Shown: positions 25,007 through 33,901 of the stretch, piece by piece
Numbering within the stretch: position 1 is the stretch's first letter
Layout of the letters: every line of letters begins with the position of its first letter
Source of the DNA: Arthrobacter globiformis
Lineage (GTDB): Bacteria; Actinomycetota; Actinomycetes; Actinomycetales; Micrococcaceae
NCBI RefSeq assembly: GCF_030818015.1
Contig: NZ_JAUSZX010000001.1
Coordinates: 372,001 to 436,000 of the forward strand
Direction: 5' to 3'
Length of the DNA: 64,000 nt
The notes under the pieces: generated by a model
The model's database searches: none
The model's input: the letters and a program-made list of their open reading frames with translations, nothing else
Told to the model about the DNA's origin: nothing
Translations under genes and position numbers: made by a program

Positions 25007-25929
25007 TGAGCACGCCAACACTGACCAAGGACACCGAAACGGAAACGCAGCCCGGTCCCGCGGCCGCTGCCGGGGAGGCACGGACGGAGCAAAATCCGGC
25101 GTTCCGTCCGGGACCCGGCATGACTCCGGCGGCCAGGGTGCGCCTGTACGCCCAGCAGGGCGGCAAGGCTGTGTGGAGTTCCGGGGCCATCCTCCTGTTC
25201 CTGCTGCTCTGGGAACTGGGACCCACCTACCTCGCCCCGGCATCGACGAGGGTGTTCCTTCCGCCCCTGCACGTGGTGCTCGAGGCACTGGGCACGCTCG
25301 TCGCAAACGGCCAGCTGCAGAACCACCTTGCCGCCAGCCTGAGCCGCTCCGCGAGCGGATTCGGCATCGCCGTCGTCACCGCCGTGGCCCTCGGGCTGCT
25401 CGTGGCCTGGTACGGCGCCCTTGACCGCTTCCTCAACCCGCTGCTGGAAGTCTTCAGGAACACGGCCGCACTTGCCCTGCTCCCGGTTTTCACGCTGCTG
25501 CTGGGCATTGGGGAAACGTCCAAGATCAGCATCGTCGCCTACGCGGCATTCTTCCCGGTGCTGCTGAACACCATCGCCGGCGTCCGCACCGTTGACCCGC
25601 TGCTGATCCGGGCCGCCCGCTCACTGGGGTTGTCCAACTTCCAGCTGTTCCAGAAGGTGATCCTTCCCTCCGCCGTGCCCACCATCTTCACGGGCATCCG
25701 GATGGCCGGCACATCCTCCATCCTCGTCCTGATCGCCGCCGAGATGGTCGGCGCCAAGGCCGGCCTGGGCTACCTGATCGTCAATTCCCAGATGAGCTTC
25801 CTCATCCCGGACATGTATGCGGGCATCCTGACGGTGTCCCTGCTCGGCCTGCTGGTCAACTACCTGCTGGTCGCCGTCGAACGCCACTTCTCCCGCTGGC
25901 GGACCGCCGTCGGATCCCGCGCCGCCTGA
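25006..25929 (+). CDS. ABC transporter permease (SsuC/TauC type)
   Basis: 307 residues. A ~45-residue hydrophilic N-terminus is followed by ~6 membrane segments. The EAA loop reads AARSLGLSNFQLFQKVILPSAVPTIFTG, the ATPase docking site. Translation is coupled to the ATPase gene by a 1-bp overlap. The long acidic/Gly-rich N-terminal tail is not part of the family core. Works with the ATPase at 24098; the cognate binding protein is not in this window. Confidence 0.92.
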   Translation: MSTPTLTKDTETETQPGPAAAAGEARTEQNPAFRPGPGMTPAARVRLYAQQGGKAVWSSGAILLFLLLWELGPTYLAPASTRVFLPPLHVVLEALGTLVANGQLQNHLAASLSRSASGFGIAVVTAVALGLLVAWYGALDRFLNPLLEVFRNTAALALLPVFTLLLGIGETSKISIVAYAAFFPVLLNTIAGVRTVDPLLIRAARSLGLSNFQLFQKVILPSAVPTIFTGIRMAGTSSILVLIAAEMVGAKAGLGYLIVNSQMSFLIPDMYAGILTVSLLGLLVNYLLVAVERHFSRWRTAVGSRAA

Positions 25930-25975
25930 CCCGCTCCCCAGACCCACCCGCCCCCAGACCCGGAAGGACCACATC

Positions 25976-27385
25976 ATGCCTGAAATCATCCCAGCCAAAA
26001 CCAACGACGGCGGCGCACGCCAACTCCACCTGAATGCCTTCCTGATGAGCACCGGACACCACGAGGCGTCCTGGCGTCTTCCCGAAAGCGACAGCTTCGC
26101 CGGAACGCGGGTGGCACACTTCCAGCAGCTCGCCCGCACCGCGGAACGCGGCACCTTCGACTCGATCTTCTTCGCCGACTCGCCCGTGTTGCACGGCGAC
26201 GTGCGCCAGCGCCCCTACGGAACCCTCGAGCCCACGGTCCTGCTCAGCGCCATCGCCGCCGTGACCAAGCGGATCGGCCTGATCGCCACCGCCTCCACCA
26301 CCTACAACGACCCCTACAACCTGGCCCGCAGGTTCGCCTCCCTGGACCACATCAGCGGCGGCCGGGCCGGCTGGAACGTGGTGACGACCGCCGGCGAGGC
26401 GGCCGCGCGGAACTTCTCCCTGGAGGACCAGCCAGCGCACTGGCGCCGTTACGAGCGCGCCGCCGAGTTCCTCGACGCCGCCCGGAAGCTCTGGGACAGC
26501 TGGGAAGACGACGCCGCAGTGGGGGACAAGGCCGCCGGGGTCTGGGCGGACAGCTCCCGCGTCCACAGCATCAACCACACCGGCCGCTACTTCCGGATCC
26601 AGGGTCCGCTGGACGTGCCGCGTTCACCCCAGGGCCACCCCGTCATCGTGCAGGCCGGCTCCTCCGAAGACGGCAAGGACTTCGCCGCCCGCTACGCCGA
26701 GGCGGTGTTCACCGCGCAGCAGACCCTGGCCGAGGCACAGCGCTTCTACGCGGACCTGAAGCGAAAGACGGCCGCCGTGGGCCGCAACCCGGAACACCTC
26801 AAGATCCTGCCCGGCATCGTCCCGGTCATCGGCTCCACCGAGCACGAGGCGCGGCGGCTGGAGAAGCAGCTCGATGAGCTCATCCACCCCGAGCACGCGC
26901 GGAAGCAGCTGGCCGGCGTCCTGCGGGTCTCGCCGGAATCCCTTCCGCTGGATGCGCAGCTGCCCGAGGACCTCCCCTCGGAGGACGCGATTGAGGGGGC
27001 CAAGAGCCGGTACACGCTAGTCGTGGAACTCGCCCGGCGTGAACGGCTCACCGTCCGTCAGCTCATCGGCAGGCTGGGCGGCGGCCGCGGGCACCGCACC
27101 TTCTCCGGAACGCCCGAGCAGGTGGCGGACGCCATCCAGGAGTGGTTCGAGAAGGGCGCGGCCGACGGCTTCAACATCATGCCGCCGGTGCTGCCCTCGG
27201 GCCTGGACGCCTTCGTGGACCATGTCATTCCGATCCTCCGGTCCCGCGGACTGTTCCGCCGGCAGTACACGGGGCGCACGCTGCGTGAGCACTACGGACT
27301 GCCGCGGCCGGAGAGCGGATTTGCCCCTGAGGACCCTGCTGACCAGGCAGTCGCGGCAGGGGCTTCCGTGCCCGCTGCGGTCTAG
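25976..27385 (+). CDS. LLM-class flavin-dependent monooxygenase (NtaA/SnaA/DszA family)
   Basis: 469 residues, luciferase-like TIM barrel that uses reduced FMN supplied by a separate reductase. Motifs: HHEASWRLPESD, LARTAERGTFDSIFFADSP, ASLDHISGGRAGWNVVTT (FMN phosphate region), HPVIVQAGSSEDGKDFAARYAEAVF and TFSGTPEQVADAIQEWFEKGAADGFNIMPP. Family members oxidise nitrilotriacetate, dibenzothiophene sulfone and similar small organics. It follows the ABC permease by 46 bp with GGAAGGA before the ATG, so it is the third gene of the operon. No flavin reductase gene is nearby. Its end overlaps the convergent BASS gene by 4 bp. Confidence 0.93.
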   Translation: MPEIIPAKTNDGGARQLHLNAFLMSTGHHEASWRLPESDSFAGTRVAHFQQLARTAERGTFDSIFFADSPVLHGDVRQRPYGTLEPTVLLSAIAAVTKRIGLIATASTTYNDPYNLARRFASLDHISGGRAGWNVVTTAGEAAARNFSLEDQPAHWRRYERAAEFLDAARKLWDSWEDDAAVGDKAAGVWADSSRVHSINHTGRYFRIQGPLDVPRSPQGHPVIVQAGSSEDGKDFAARYAEAVFTAQQTLAEAQRFYADLKRKTAAVGRNPEHLKILPGIVPVIGSTEHEARRLEKQLDELIHPEHARKQLAGVLRVSPESLPLDAQLPEDLPSEDAIEGAKSRYTLVVELARRERLTVRQLIGRLGGGRGHRTFSGTPEQVADAIQEWFEKGAADGFNIMPPVLPSGLDAFVDHVIPILRSRGLFRRQYTGRTLREHYGLPRPESGFAPEDPADQAVAAGASVPAAV

Positions 27386-28401
27386 GCTTCCTGCTGCTCC
27401 GGCAGGGGCTTCCGGGCCAGCCAAGCAGCGACCATGGCACCGGAGATGTTGTGCCAGAGCGAGAAGACGGCGGACGGCAGGGCCGCCAGCGGAGTGAAGT
27501 GGGCGGTGGCCAGCGTTGCCGCCAGGCCGGAGTTCTGCATGCCGACCTCGAACGCGAGTGCCCTGCGCGCCTTCGCGTCCAAGCGGCCGAGCTTGCCGGC
27601 CAGGTAGCCGAGCCCCAGGCCGAAGCCGTTGTGCAGCACCACGGCCAGAAACACAATGCCGCCGGCAGCCAGGATCTTGCTGGCGCTTCCCGCCACCACT
27701 ACGGCCACGATAAGGGAAATAACGACGGCGGATGCCCAGGGAAGCGCCGCCAGCGCCTTCGCGACGAGCTTCTTGAGGAACAGCCGGGCGAGCAGGCCCG
27801 CGATCACCGGCAGCAGCACGGTCTTGACGATGTCCAGCACCATGCCGCCGGCGTCGATGGTCAGGAAGGAACCGGCCAGGAACAGCACCAGGACGGGTGT
27901 GACCACCGGGGCGATGAGAGTGGATACGCTGGCGACCGCGACGGACAGGGCCACATCGCCCTTGGCCAGGAAGGCCATCACGTTGGAGGCGGTGCCGGAC
28001 GGCGCGCAGCCCACGAGGATCAGGCCCACTGCGAGTGCGGGTTCCAGGTGGAGGAGGGTGGCGATTGCCCAGCCGGCCCCGGGCATGATCACGTAGTGGG
28101 CCACGATGCCCAGCACCACGGCCCACGGCCTGCGCGCAACGGCCGTGAAGTCGGGCGGCGTCAGTGTCAGGCCCATGCAGAACATGATGATTCCCAGCAG
28201 GTACGGGACCGCCGGGCCGAGGGGCTTGAAGGCGCCGGGAAGCAGGAACCCGGCGACGCCGGCTGCGAGCACCAGAAGGGGGAAGACGGTCACCGCGACA
28301 CGCGCAATCCTGGCTTCCGCGGCGAGGGCCGGGTTCAGGGGTGCGGCGTCGGCCTCTGTGGCCGAGGGAGCGGATACGGGGTCTTTTGTTGCCTCAAGCA
28401 T
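27382..28401 (-). CDS. Bile acid:sodium symporter (BASS) family transporter
   Basis: 339 residues, ~9-10 membrane segments after a ~30-residue polar N-terminus. Seen: PALAVGLILVGCAPSGTASNVMAFLAKGDVALSV, the conserved BASS core with the substrate/Na+ site Gly-Thr-Ala-Ser-Asn, and later FEVGMQNSGLAATLATAHF with the matching second-repeat Glu/Gln/Asn. Prokaryotic relatives move keto acids, pantoate and other organic anions. The substrate here is unknown. The stop is convergent with and overlaps the monooxygenase gene. Confidence 0.92.
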   Translation of the reverse strand: MLEATKDPVSAPSATEADAAPLNPALAAEARIARVAVTVFPLLVLAAGVAGFLLPGAFKPLGPAVPYLLGIIMFCMGLTLTPPDFTAVARRPWAVVLGIVAHYVIMPGAGWAIATLLHLEPALAVGLILVGCAPSGTASNVMAFLAKGDVALSVAVASVSTLIAPVVTPVLVLFLAGSFLTIDAGGMVLDIVKTVLLPVIAGLLARLFLKKLVAKALAALPWASAVVISLIVAVVVAGSASKILAAGGIVFLAVVLHNGFGLGLGYLAGKLGRLDAKARRALAFEVGMQNSGLAATLATAHFTPLAALPSAVFSLWHNISGAMVAAWLARKPLPEQQEA

Positions 28402-28557
28402 TCAATAATCCTGGCACCGGAGCGCCGCGGCGGCCAATTCATGACTGATGTCAGACAAATGTGTCGCTAATCGGGAAGATTCTCCGCGGGACGTCGGGAT
28501 CCCGGGCTCTCCCGGTGCGATACTGGATTGCACTGGATCGGGATTCAAGGGGACGGA

Positions 28558-29696
28558 ATGATCCCAGACACGGCAACACTGCGGGTTGCCTTCGCGGCGA
28601 TGGCCCTGACTCTGGCGTTGCTGTTCTACTTTTCCACCTTCCGCAGCACCCGCTCGCCCTACAGCGCCTGGTGGTGCGCCGCGCTGCTCCTGTTCCTCTC
28701 CGGCTCGGCATCCTTCCTCCTGAACGGCACGCCTCAGCAGGTCTGGGCCAATCCGCTGGGCAACTTCCTGCTGGTGTCCGGCGCGGCGGGGGTCTGGGCC
28801 GGGGCGCGTTCCCTCCGGAACCTGAAGTACAGCCTGTGGCTGTCCGTTGCGCTGCCGGTCATCACCGGCGCCGCCGCCGGCGTCGACAGCCCGGGATCCA
28901 ACACGTGGGCCGGCGGTGCCGTCTTCCTGGCGTCCATGGCAGTGCTTATCGGCTTGGCTTCGCACGAGCTGTGGCGGCTTGAACCTGGGTACTCCCGGGT
29001 GAGAATCCCCATGGCCATCGCGGCCGGCGGGGTGGCATTCTATTACTCCTGCCGCCTGGTCGTGTTCCTCATCCAAGGGCCAACGGTCCCGTTTTTGCAA
29101 CGTACTTCGGCTCCGCGGTGACCACCATGGTCACCATGGTGCTGCTGGTGGTGGTTTCCTTCAGCATGGCGGGGCTGAGCACCGAGCAGCAGACCCGGGC
29201 GCTGCGCACGGTGGCCACCCAGGATGGGCTCATGGGACTCCTCAACCGCGGCGCGTTCCTGGAGGCGGCGGCCGAAGAGCTGGAACGAAGCAAGGCCGCC
29301 AACAGCGGGGGCTCGCTGATCCTCGCCGACCTGGACCACTTCAAGTCGGTCAACGACACCTTCGGGCACGCGGCGGGCGACCTTGCACTTCAGGCCTTTG
29401 CCGAGGCGTGCAGCGCATCGGTCCGGTCCACGGACGTTGCCGGGCGCTACGGCGGTGAGGAGTTCATCCTCCTGCTTCCCGGTGCCGGTCCCAAGAGTGC
29501 GGAAATCATCGCGGGTGAAATCAGCAGGAGGCTGTCAGAGCAGCACATCCCGGAGCTGCTGCGGATGCCGACGGTCAGCTACGGCGTTTCCACCTACAAC
29601 GCGAACACCGCTGATCTCGATGAGGTGATCGCGGCCGCCGACGTCGCCCTTTACGAAGCCAAATCGCAGGGGCGGAACCGCACGGTCAGGGGCTGA
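28558..29696 (+). pseudogene. Membrane-bound GGDEF protein (diguanylate cyclase), single-base frameshift
   Basis: ATG 28558 follows AAGGGGACGGA. About 175 residues of membrane segments lead to GPTVPF, where a run of five T (29092-29096) puts the rest in another frame. One more T would restore FATYFGSAVTTMVTMVLL and the GGDEF domain: ADLDHFKSVNDTFGHAAGD (metal Asp, GTP contacts), the allosteric RxxD I-site (RSTD) and YGGEEFILLLP. All catalytic residues are present. The lesion sits in a homopolymer, so a sequencing error is as likely as a real phase-variable or dead gene. The gene ends before a strong terminator. Confidence 0.88.
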
Positions 29697-29879
29697 GCGG
29701 GGTCCGGGTGCTGAGGCGGAGCTGCTGTCCGCTTAAAAGCAGGCACCGGATCCGGAATGCATGGGGGACAATCCGGAGCCGGCGATCCTGACTCGCAGCC
29801 GGAGACTGCGGTCTTTCATCAGGCATACCCAGTGTGTTCCACCATCCTTGTAGAAAGGTGGGTGCACCTTGGGGGGTGG

Positions 29880-29922
29880 CCGTGTTCCGCCGCCCCCAAG
29901 GCAGCGGAACACGGCGGTTTTT
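29880..29922 (+). terminator. Rho-independent terminator
   Basis: Perfect 11-bp stem CCGTGTTCCGC/GCGGAACACGG with a 13-nt loop followed by CGG and five T. It serves the GGDEF gene and, read the other way, the convergent NlpC/P60 gene that ends at 29931. Confidence 0.88.
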
Positions 29923-29930
29923 CAGCTCTG

Positions 29931-30731
29931 CTAGGCCGCGCGCACGAACGTGACGGGGCCGGTGGCAGTGAGCCAGGACAGCGGGTGGGCCATGGTGGCG
30001 TTGATGCCGTTCATGCCGCCGCTGATGACCTTGCCGGCTCCGGCGTAGATGGCCACGTGGCCGGACTGCACCACCATGTCGCCGGGCTGCGGGGTGGAGA
30101 CCACCTTGCCGTGGCTCAGGAACTGCATCGGGGCCAGGTCACCCACGTGGATGCCGGCGGCGCCGAGGGCCTTCTCCACCATGGCGGTGCAGTCCTGCGT
30201 GATGCCGATCTGGGCGTAGGCCGAAGCCAGCATGGCTGCGTTGACGCCTGCCGCAGCCTTGACGGGGGCCTTCGGGGCGGGAGCCGCAGCCTTGACGGTG
30301 ACCTTCGGTGCGGGCGCGGCCGGTGCGGCTGCAGCCTTGGCGGGCGCAGCAACAGGGGCGGCGGCAACCGGGGCGGCAGCAGGTGCCGCGGCCTTCTTCG
30401 CTGCCGGCTTCTCGACGACGGGTGCTGCCACCACGGGAGCCGGGGCCGACTTGACCGCCGGGCGTTCAAACTCGATCTTGACGCTGGAAGCGGCGTTCAG
30501 GGGAGCCTGAACCTGGCTGGCGGCCTCGGGGGCGGCGGCCGGAGCCTTCGCGGGCTGGGCCGGGGCGGCGCCGCCGGCGTTAGCCGCAACGGAGCCCGTG
30601 AATGCCAAGCCGGAGGCGGCGAGGATCACGGCTGCCTGGCGGCCGAGGCCCGAGTGTGCGGAGGCAATGCGGGTGAACGGATTGGAGCGGGCGGCCGCAG
30701 CACGGCGGCCAGAAATAAAGCGGAACGACAT
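29931..30731 (-). CDS. Secreted NlpC/P60-like cell-wall peptidase
   Basis: 266 residues. A basic N-terminus and hydrophobic signal (AAVILAASGLAFTGSVAANA) are followed by a long Ala/Pro/Lys low-complexity linker (~55-165) and then a compact C-terminal domain. That domain has the NlpC-type Cys (QDCTAMVEKALGAAGIH) and His (GDMVVQSGHVAIYAG). The Cys/His spacing fits C40 peptidases, which cut peptidoglycan stem peptides. The linker probably spans the wall. ATG 30731. It is preceded by a c-di-AMP riboswitch, in keeping with control of wall hydrolases by that nucleotide in actinobacteria. Confidence 0.88.
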   Translation of the reverse strand: MSFRFISGRRAAAARSNPFTRIASAHSGLGRQAAVILAASGLAFTGSVAANAGGAAPAQPAKAPAAAPEAASQVQAPLNAASSVKIEFERPAVKSAPAPVVAAPVVEKPAAKKAAAPAAAPVAAAPVAAPAKAAAAPAAPAPKVTVKAAAPAPKAPVKAAAGVNAAMLASAYAQIGITQDCTAMVEKALGAAGIHVGDLAPMQFLSHGKVVSTPQPGDMVVQSGHVAIYAGAGKVISGGMNGINATMAHPLSWLTATGPVTFVRAA

Positions 30732-30735
30732 GAAG

Positions 30736-30920
30736 AAGCCTCTCCCGATGCCTGCGAGGTGAGCTGTCGGATTCGGATGGGAGGCACCCGGCCGCGGTCC
30801 TGAGCGTGGTCAGGAACTGCGCGGCTTCACCCCAAGGCCCGCTTCAAGCAGGCCGAAAAGTGGTTTCCCCGTCTCTGCCGGATTGGGTTTTCGAATGGTT
30901 CCTCGGGCTGCGGCAGAGTT
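30736..30920 (-). promoter_or_regulatory. c-di-AMP (ydaO/yuaA-type) riboswitch
   Basis: Reading the minus strand towards the gene shows the conserved blocks of the class in order: GAGGAACC (about 30895-30903), GGGGAAACCAC (~30860-30870), CTTGGGGTGAAGCC (30823-30836) and the diagnostic GACAGCTCACCTCGCAGGC (30750-30768), which runs into the ribosome-binding region. Blocks are joined by complementary stems. Position right before a secreted wall hydrolase is the typical actinobacterial setting. c-di-AMP binding is expected to lower expression. Outer limits are approximate. Confidence 0.9.
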
Positions 30921-31079
30921 AGGCAATCAGCGCGGGAGTGCCTCGTCGGTGAAAAAGGCACGTTTTCCACCGTACGGGAGGCTTCGTTCAATGTCACATT
31001 AAGGTAACGGGGCCGTGTCGTTCATTCTGCGTTGGCCCGCATCAGGTATGGGCTTACGGTCTAATTGGTGTGGTGAGCC

Positions 31080-32582
31080 TCACTCTGCGGCGTTGAGCTT
31101 GCCGGCCAGCCGCTCCCGCATCTGGATGCTGGCCGAGTTGAGGCCGATCAGTTCCACCTCGCGGCCGTGCCTGCGGTATTTCTGCGTGACGGCGTCCAGC
31201 ACGGCGATGGTGGAGGCATCCCACAGGTGCGAGGCGTGCAGGTCGATCACCACGCCGTCGATGTCCGGCTCGGCGTCGCGGGCGTAGTTGAACTGGGTGT
31301 AGAGGTCGTTGGAAGAGGCGAAGAACAGTTCACCGTCCACGGTGTAGGTGGCCACCGTCCGGCCGTTTAGCTCCATTTCCGTCCGCTCCACGGTGGCGAA
31401 ATGGGCCACCCGGCGGGCGAACATCGCCATCGCTGCCAGCACCCCGACCCCGACGCCGATCGCCAGGTTGTGCGTGACCACCACCGTGCCCACAGTGATC
31501 AGCATGACTGCGGTTTCCGATTTGGGCATTCGCTTAAGCGTTGCCGGTGCAACAGAGTGCCAGTCGAACGTGATGGCCGAGACGAAGATCATCACCGCCA
31601 CCAGCGCCGCCATGGGGATGAGGCCCACGATGTCGCCCAGGGTCACCACCAGTACGAGCAGGAAGACACCCGCGAGGAACGTGGACACCCGGCTCCGGGC
31701 GCCGGAGCCCTTGACGTTGATCATTGTCTGCCCGATCACGGCGCAGCCGCCCATGCCGCCCAGGAAGCCGGTGACGATGTTGGCCACGCCCTGTCCCCAG
31801 GATTCGCGGGTCTTGTTGGAGCGGGTATCGGTGATGTCGTCCACCAGCTTGGCCGTCATCAGGGATTCCAGCAGCCCCACGAGCGCCATGGACAGCGAGA
31901 ACGGTGCGATGGTCTGGAAGGTTTCCCACGTCAGAGGCACATCCGGGATGAACAGTGTGGGCAGGCTTTCCGGCAGCTGGCCCTTGTCCTGGACGGTGGG
32001 GACGTCGATCCCGGCCACCACGGCGAGGACCGTCAGGAGGACGATGGCCACCAACGGTGACGGCACCGCCGTCGTAATGCGGCGGAAGCCGACGACGATC
32101 AGCAGGCCGGCGGCCACCAGCGGGTAGACGGGCCACGGAACCCCGAGCAGTTCCGGCAGTTGGGCCATGAACACGAGGATTGCCAGCGCGTTCACGAAGC
32201 CCACCATCACCGAGCGCGGGATGAAGCGCATGAGCCGGGTGACGCCCAGGATGGCGAGCAGGATCTGGAAGACCCCGGCGAGGATTACCGCGGCGATCAG
32301 GTGGTCCAGTCCGTGGTTGCGCATCAGCGGCGCGATCACCAGGGCGACGGCGCCTGTTGCGGCCGAGATCATGGCGGGCCGGCCGCCCACGAAGGAGATG
32401 GTGACGGCCATGGTGAAGGAGGCGAACAGTCCGATCCGGGGATCCACGCCGGCGATCACAGAGAACGCGATGGCTTCCGGAATGAGGGCGAGGGCCACCA
32501 CCAGTCCGGCGAGGGCCTCGGTCTTGAGGCGCCGCGGGGAGCGGAGCGTGGCCCGGACGGACTGGAGCTGTTCGGGCTTCAT
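31080..32582 (-). CDS. SulP family inorganic anion transporter with STAS domain
   Basis: 500 residues. ~12-14 membrane segments make up residues 20-390 (LAGLVVALALIPEAIAFSVIAGVDPRIGLFAS is the SulP signature region; GGMGGCAVIGQTMINVKGSGARSR follows). The C-terminal cytoplasmic STAS domain is ~400-495 (VDGVVIDLHASHLWDASTIAVLD in slightly modified form). Family members carry sulfate, bicarbonate or other anions, and the class with this motif pattern is often Na+-bicarbonate-type. It starts 6 bp after the RelA/SpoT-domain gene, so the two are one transcript. Confidence 0.92.
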   Translation of the reverse strand: MKPEQLQSVRATLRSPRRLKTEALAGLVVALALIPEAIAFSVIAGVDPRIGLFASFTMAVTISFVGGRPAMISAATGAVALVIAPLMRNHGLDHLIAAVILAGVFQILLAILGVTRLMRFIPRSVMVGFVNALAILVFMAQLPELLGVPWPVYPLVAAGLLIVVGFRRITTAVPSPLVAIVLLTVLAVVAGIDVPTVQDKGQLPESLPTLFIPDVPLTWETFQTIAPFSLSMALVGLLESLMTAKLVDDITDTRSNKTRESWGQGVANIVTGFLGGMGGCAVIGQTMINVKGSGARSRVSTFLAGVFLLVLVVTLGDIVGLIPMAALVAVMIFVSAITFDWHSVAPATLKRMPKSETAVMLITVGTVVVTHNLAIGVGVGVLAAMAMFARRVAHFATVERTEMELNGRTVATYTVDGELFFASSNDLYTQFNYARDAEPDIDGVVIDLHASHLWDASTIAVLDAVTQKYRRHGREVELIGLNSASIQMRERLAGKLNAAE

Positions 32583-32588
32583 GAAACT

Positions 32589-33695
32589 CTATTTCTTGGT
32601 CTGGCGGTAGCGCTCGATCTGCTTCAGCCGCCGCAGGAGGCTGTCGCGCCGCGGGTGGGGAACGGCGTCGGGCGCCTCAGCGGTGAGGTCGATGTGTTTG
32701 GTGCCGTACTGCCACAGCAGGAGGTCATCCAGCAGGCGGTCCGGCCCGGGGGAGTAGCGGTGGTCCAGGGCCCGCCGGACCTCGGTAATCCGGTTGGCGC
32801 TGAGCAGTCCAGCAAGCTGGACGGTCTGCTTGAGTCCGTGGGCCGCCAGGAGTTCGGCCGCCCATCCCCAGTCGTCATCTACCTTACGGTCTACGTGGGG
32901 GAGCAGGGTGCGCCAGACGTCACGGATGCGGTTGGGGGTGAGCTGTGCCGCGCCCTCACCGTCCACGTCCCAGTAGCTGCGGACCTCCTCATAGCGTTCA
33001 TGCAGGTCGGCGAAGGCGGTCTCCACGGTCTCCAGCATGGCTGCGGTGGCGGTGAACTGGCGGTCGAAGTGCGGTGTCCAGGCCCGCGGGTCCTCGGCCT
33101 TGAACCGGATGTCGTGCTCGATCTCGCTCCAGGCATGCGCGAACACGGTGCGGATCTGGCATTCGAAGAAGTAGCTGCCGTTGGGCTGGACTTCGGGGTT
33201 GAAGACCTGCTGGTAGTTCTTCACGACGTCGTTCTGGATGGTGCGCAGGATCAGGTGCCGGCTGGAGTAGCCGTACGTTCCGGACTCGATGGAGCCGATG
33301 TCCTTTTCGCGGTCGCCGCGGCAGTCGAAGAGGTGGCGCTGGCGCTTGATCAGGTTGGCCACCAGTGCGTTCTCCGCCGGCAGCTTGGTGATGACGCGCA
33401 CGCCCACCATGTCGTTGAGGGTGCGGAACGGGTCCGGGAACTTCAGGAGCCTTGGGCCGCCGGGCTCCAGCGGCTCCTCGGTGCGGGAGATCTTCTCGCG
33501 GAAGGAATCCACCGACTTGGTCCGGCCGGTGACGAAGAGCGGCGTGACCTCGGTGTCCTTGAGCATGGTCCGCAGTATCTGCAGGACTTCCCGGGTGACA
33601 AGCTTCAGGGCAGGCCGGACGCGCTCATAGAGCTCCACGTTTTCCTGCACGGAGTCGCGCTGAGTGACGTCCAGGCGATCCCAGTTGCTTGCCAT
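32589..33695 (-). CDS. RelA/SpoT-domain nucleotidyltransferase (possible small alarmone synthetase)
   Basis: 368 residues. Synthetase-like domain ~50-215: TGRTKSVDSFREKI, DPFRTLNDMVGVRVITKL (metal Asp), GTYGYSSRHLILR, FFECQIRTVFAHAWSEIEHDIRFK (catalytic Glu plus the EH motif of RelQ/RelP-type enzymes). There is no HD hydrolase, TGS or ACT domain. The C-terminal ~150 residues are a helical extension not found in RelQ. Likely (p)ppGpp synthesis from GTP/GDP and ATP, though some relatives are toxins that modify tRNA or make (pp)pApp. The co-transcribed anion transporter does not look like an antitoxin. Confidence 0.82.
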   Translation of the reverse strand: MASNWDRLDVTQRDSVQENVELYERVRPALKLVTREVLQILRTMLKDTEVTPLFVTGRTKSVDSFREKISRTEEPLEPGGPRLLKFPDPFRTLNDMVGVRVITKLPAENALVANLIKRQRHLFDCRGDREKDIGSIESGTYGYSSRHLILRTIQNDVVKNYQQVFNPEVQPNGSYFFECQIRTVFAHAWSEIEHDIRFKAEDPRAWTPHFDRQFTATAAMLETVETAFADLHERYEEVRSYWDVDGEGAAQLTPNRIRDVWRTLLPHVDRKVDDDWGWAAELLAAHGLKQTVQLAGLLSANRITEVRRALDHRYSPGPDRLLDDLLLWQYGTKHIDLTAEAPDAVPHPRRDSLLRRLKQIERYRQTKK

Positions 33696-33901
33696 GGTTC
33701 CAAACTATCAAGGCGGTGCGACAGCGGGGCCGGTGACACCCCCCGCCACTGCAGCCCCTTCCGCCCCACGGAAGCGGCGTCCATGTAGGCTCGGAGCATG
33801 GCTGTTGTGCGCCGCTGTGCCCTGCAACCCCGGACCCCGGGCGCGCGGGAGGCGGCAAGGAGGGGCCCGGCGCCCCGTTCGAAGGATCCTAGGAGGATGC
33901 A

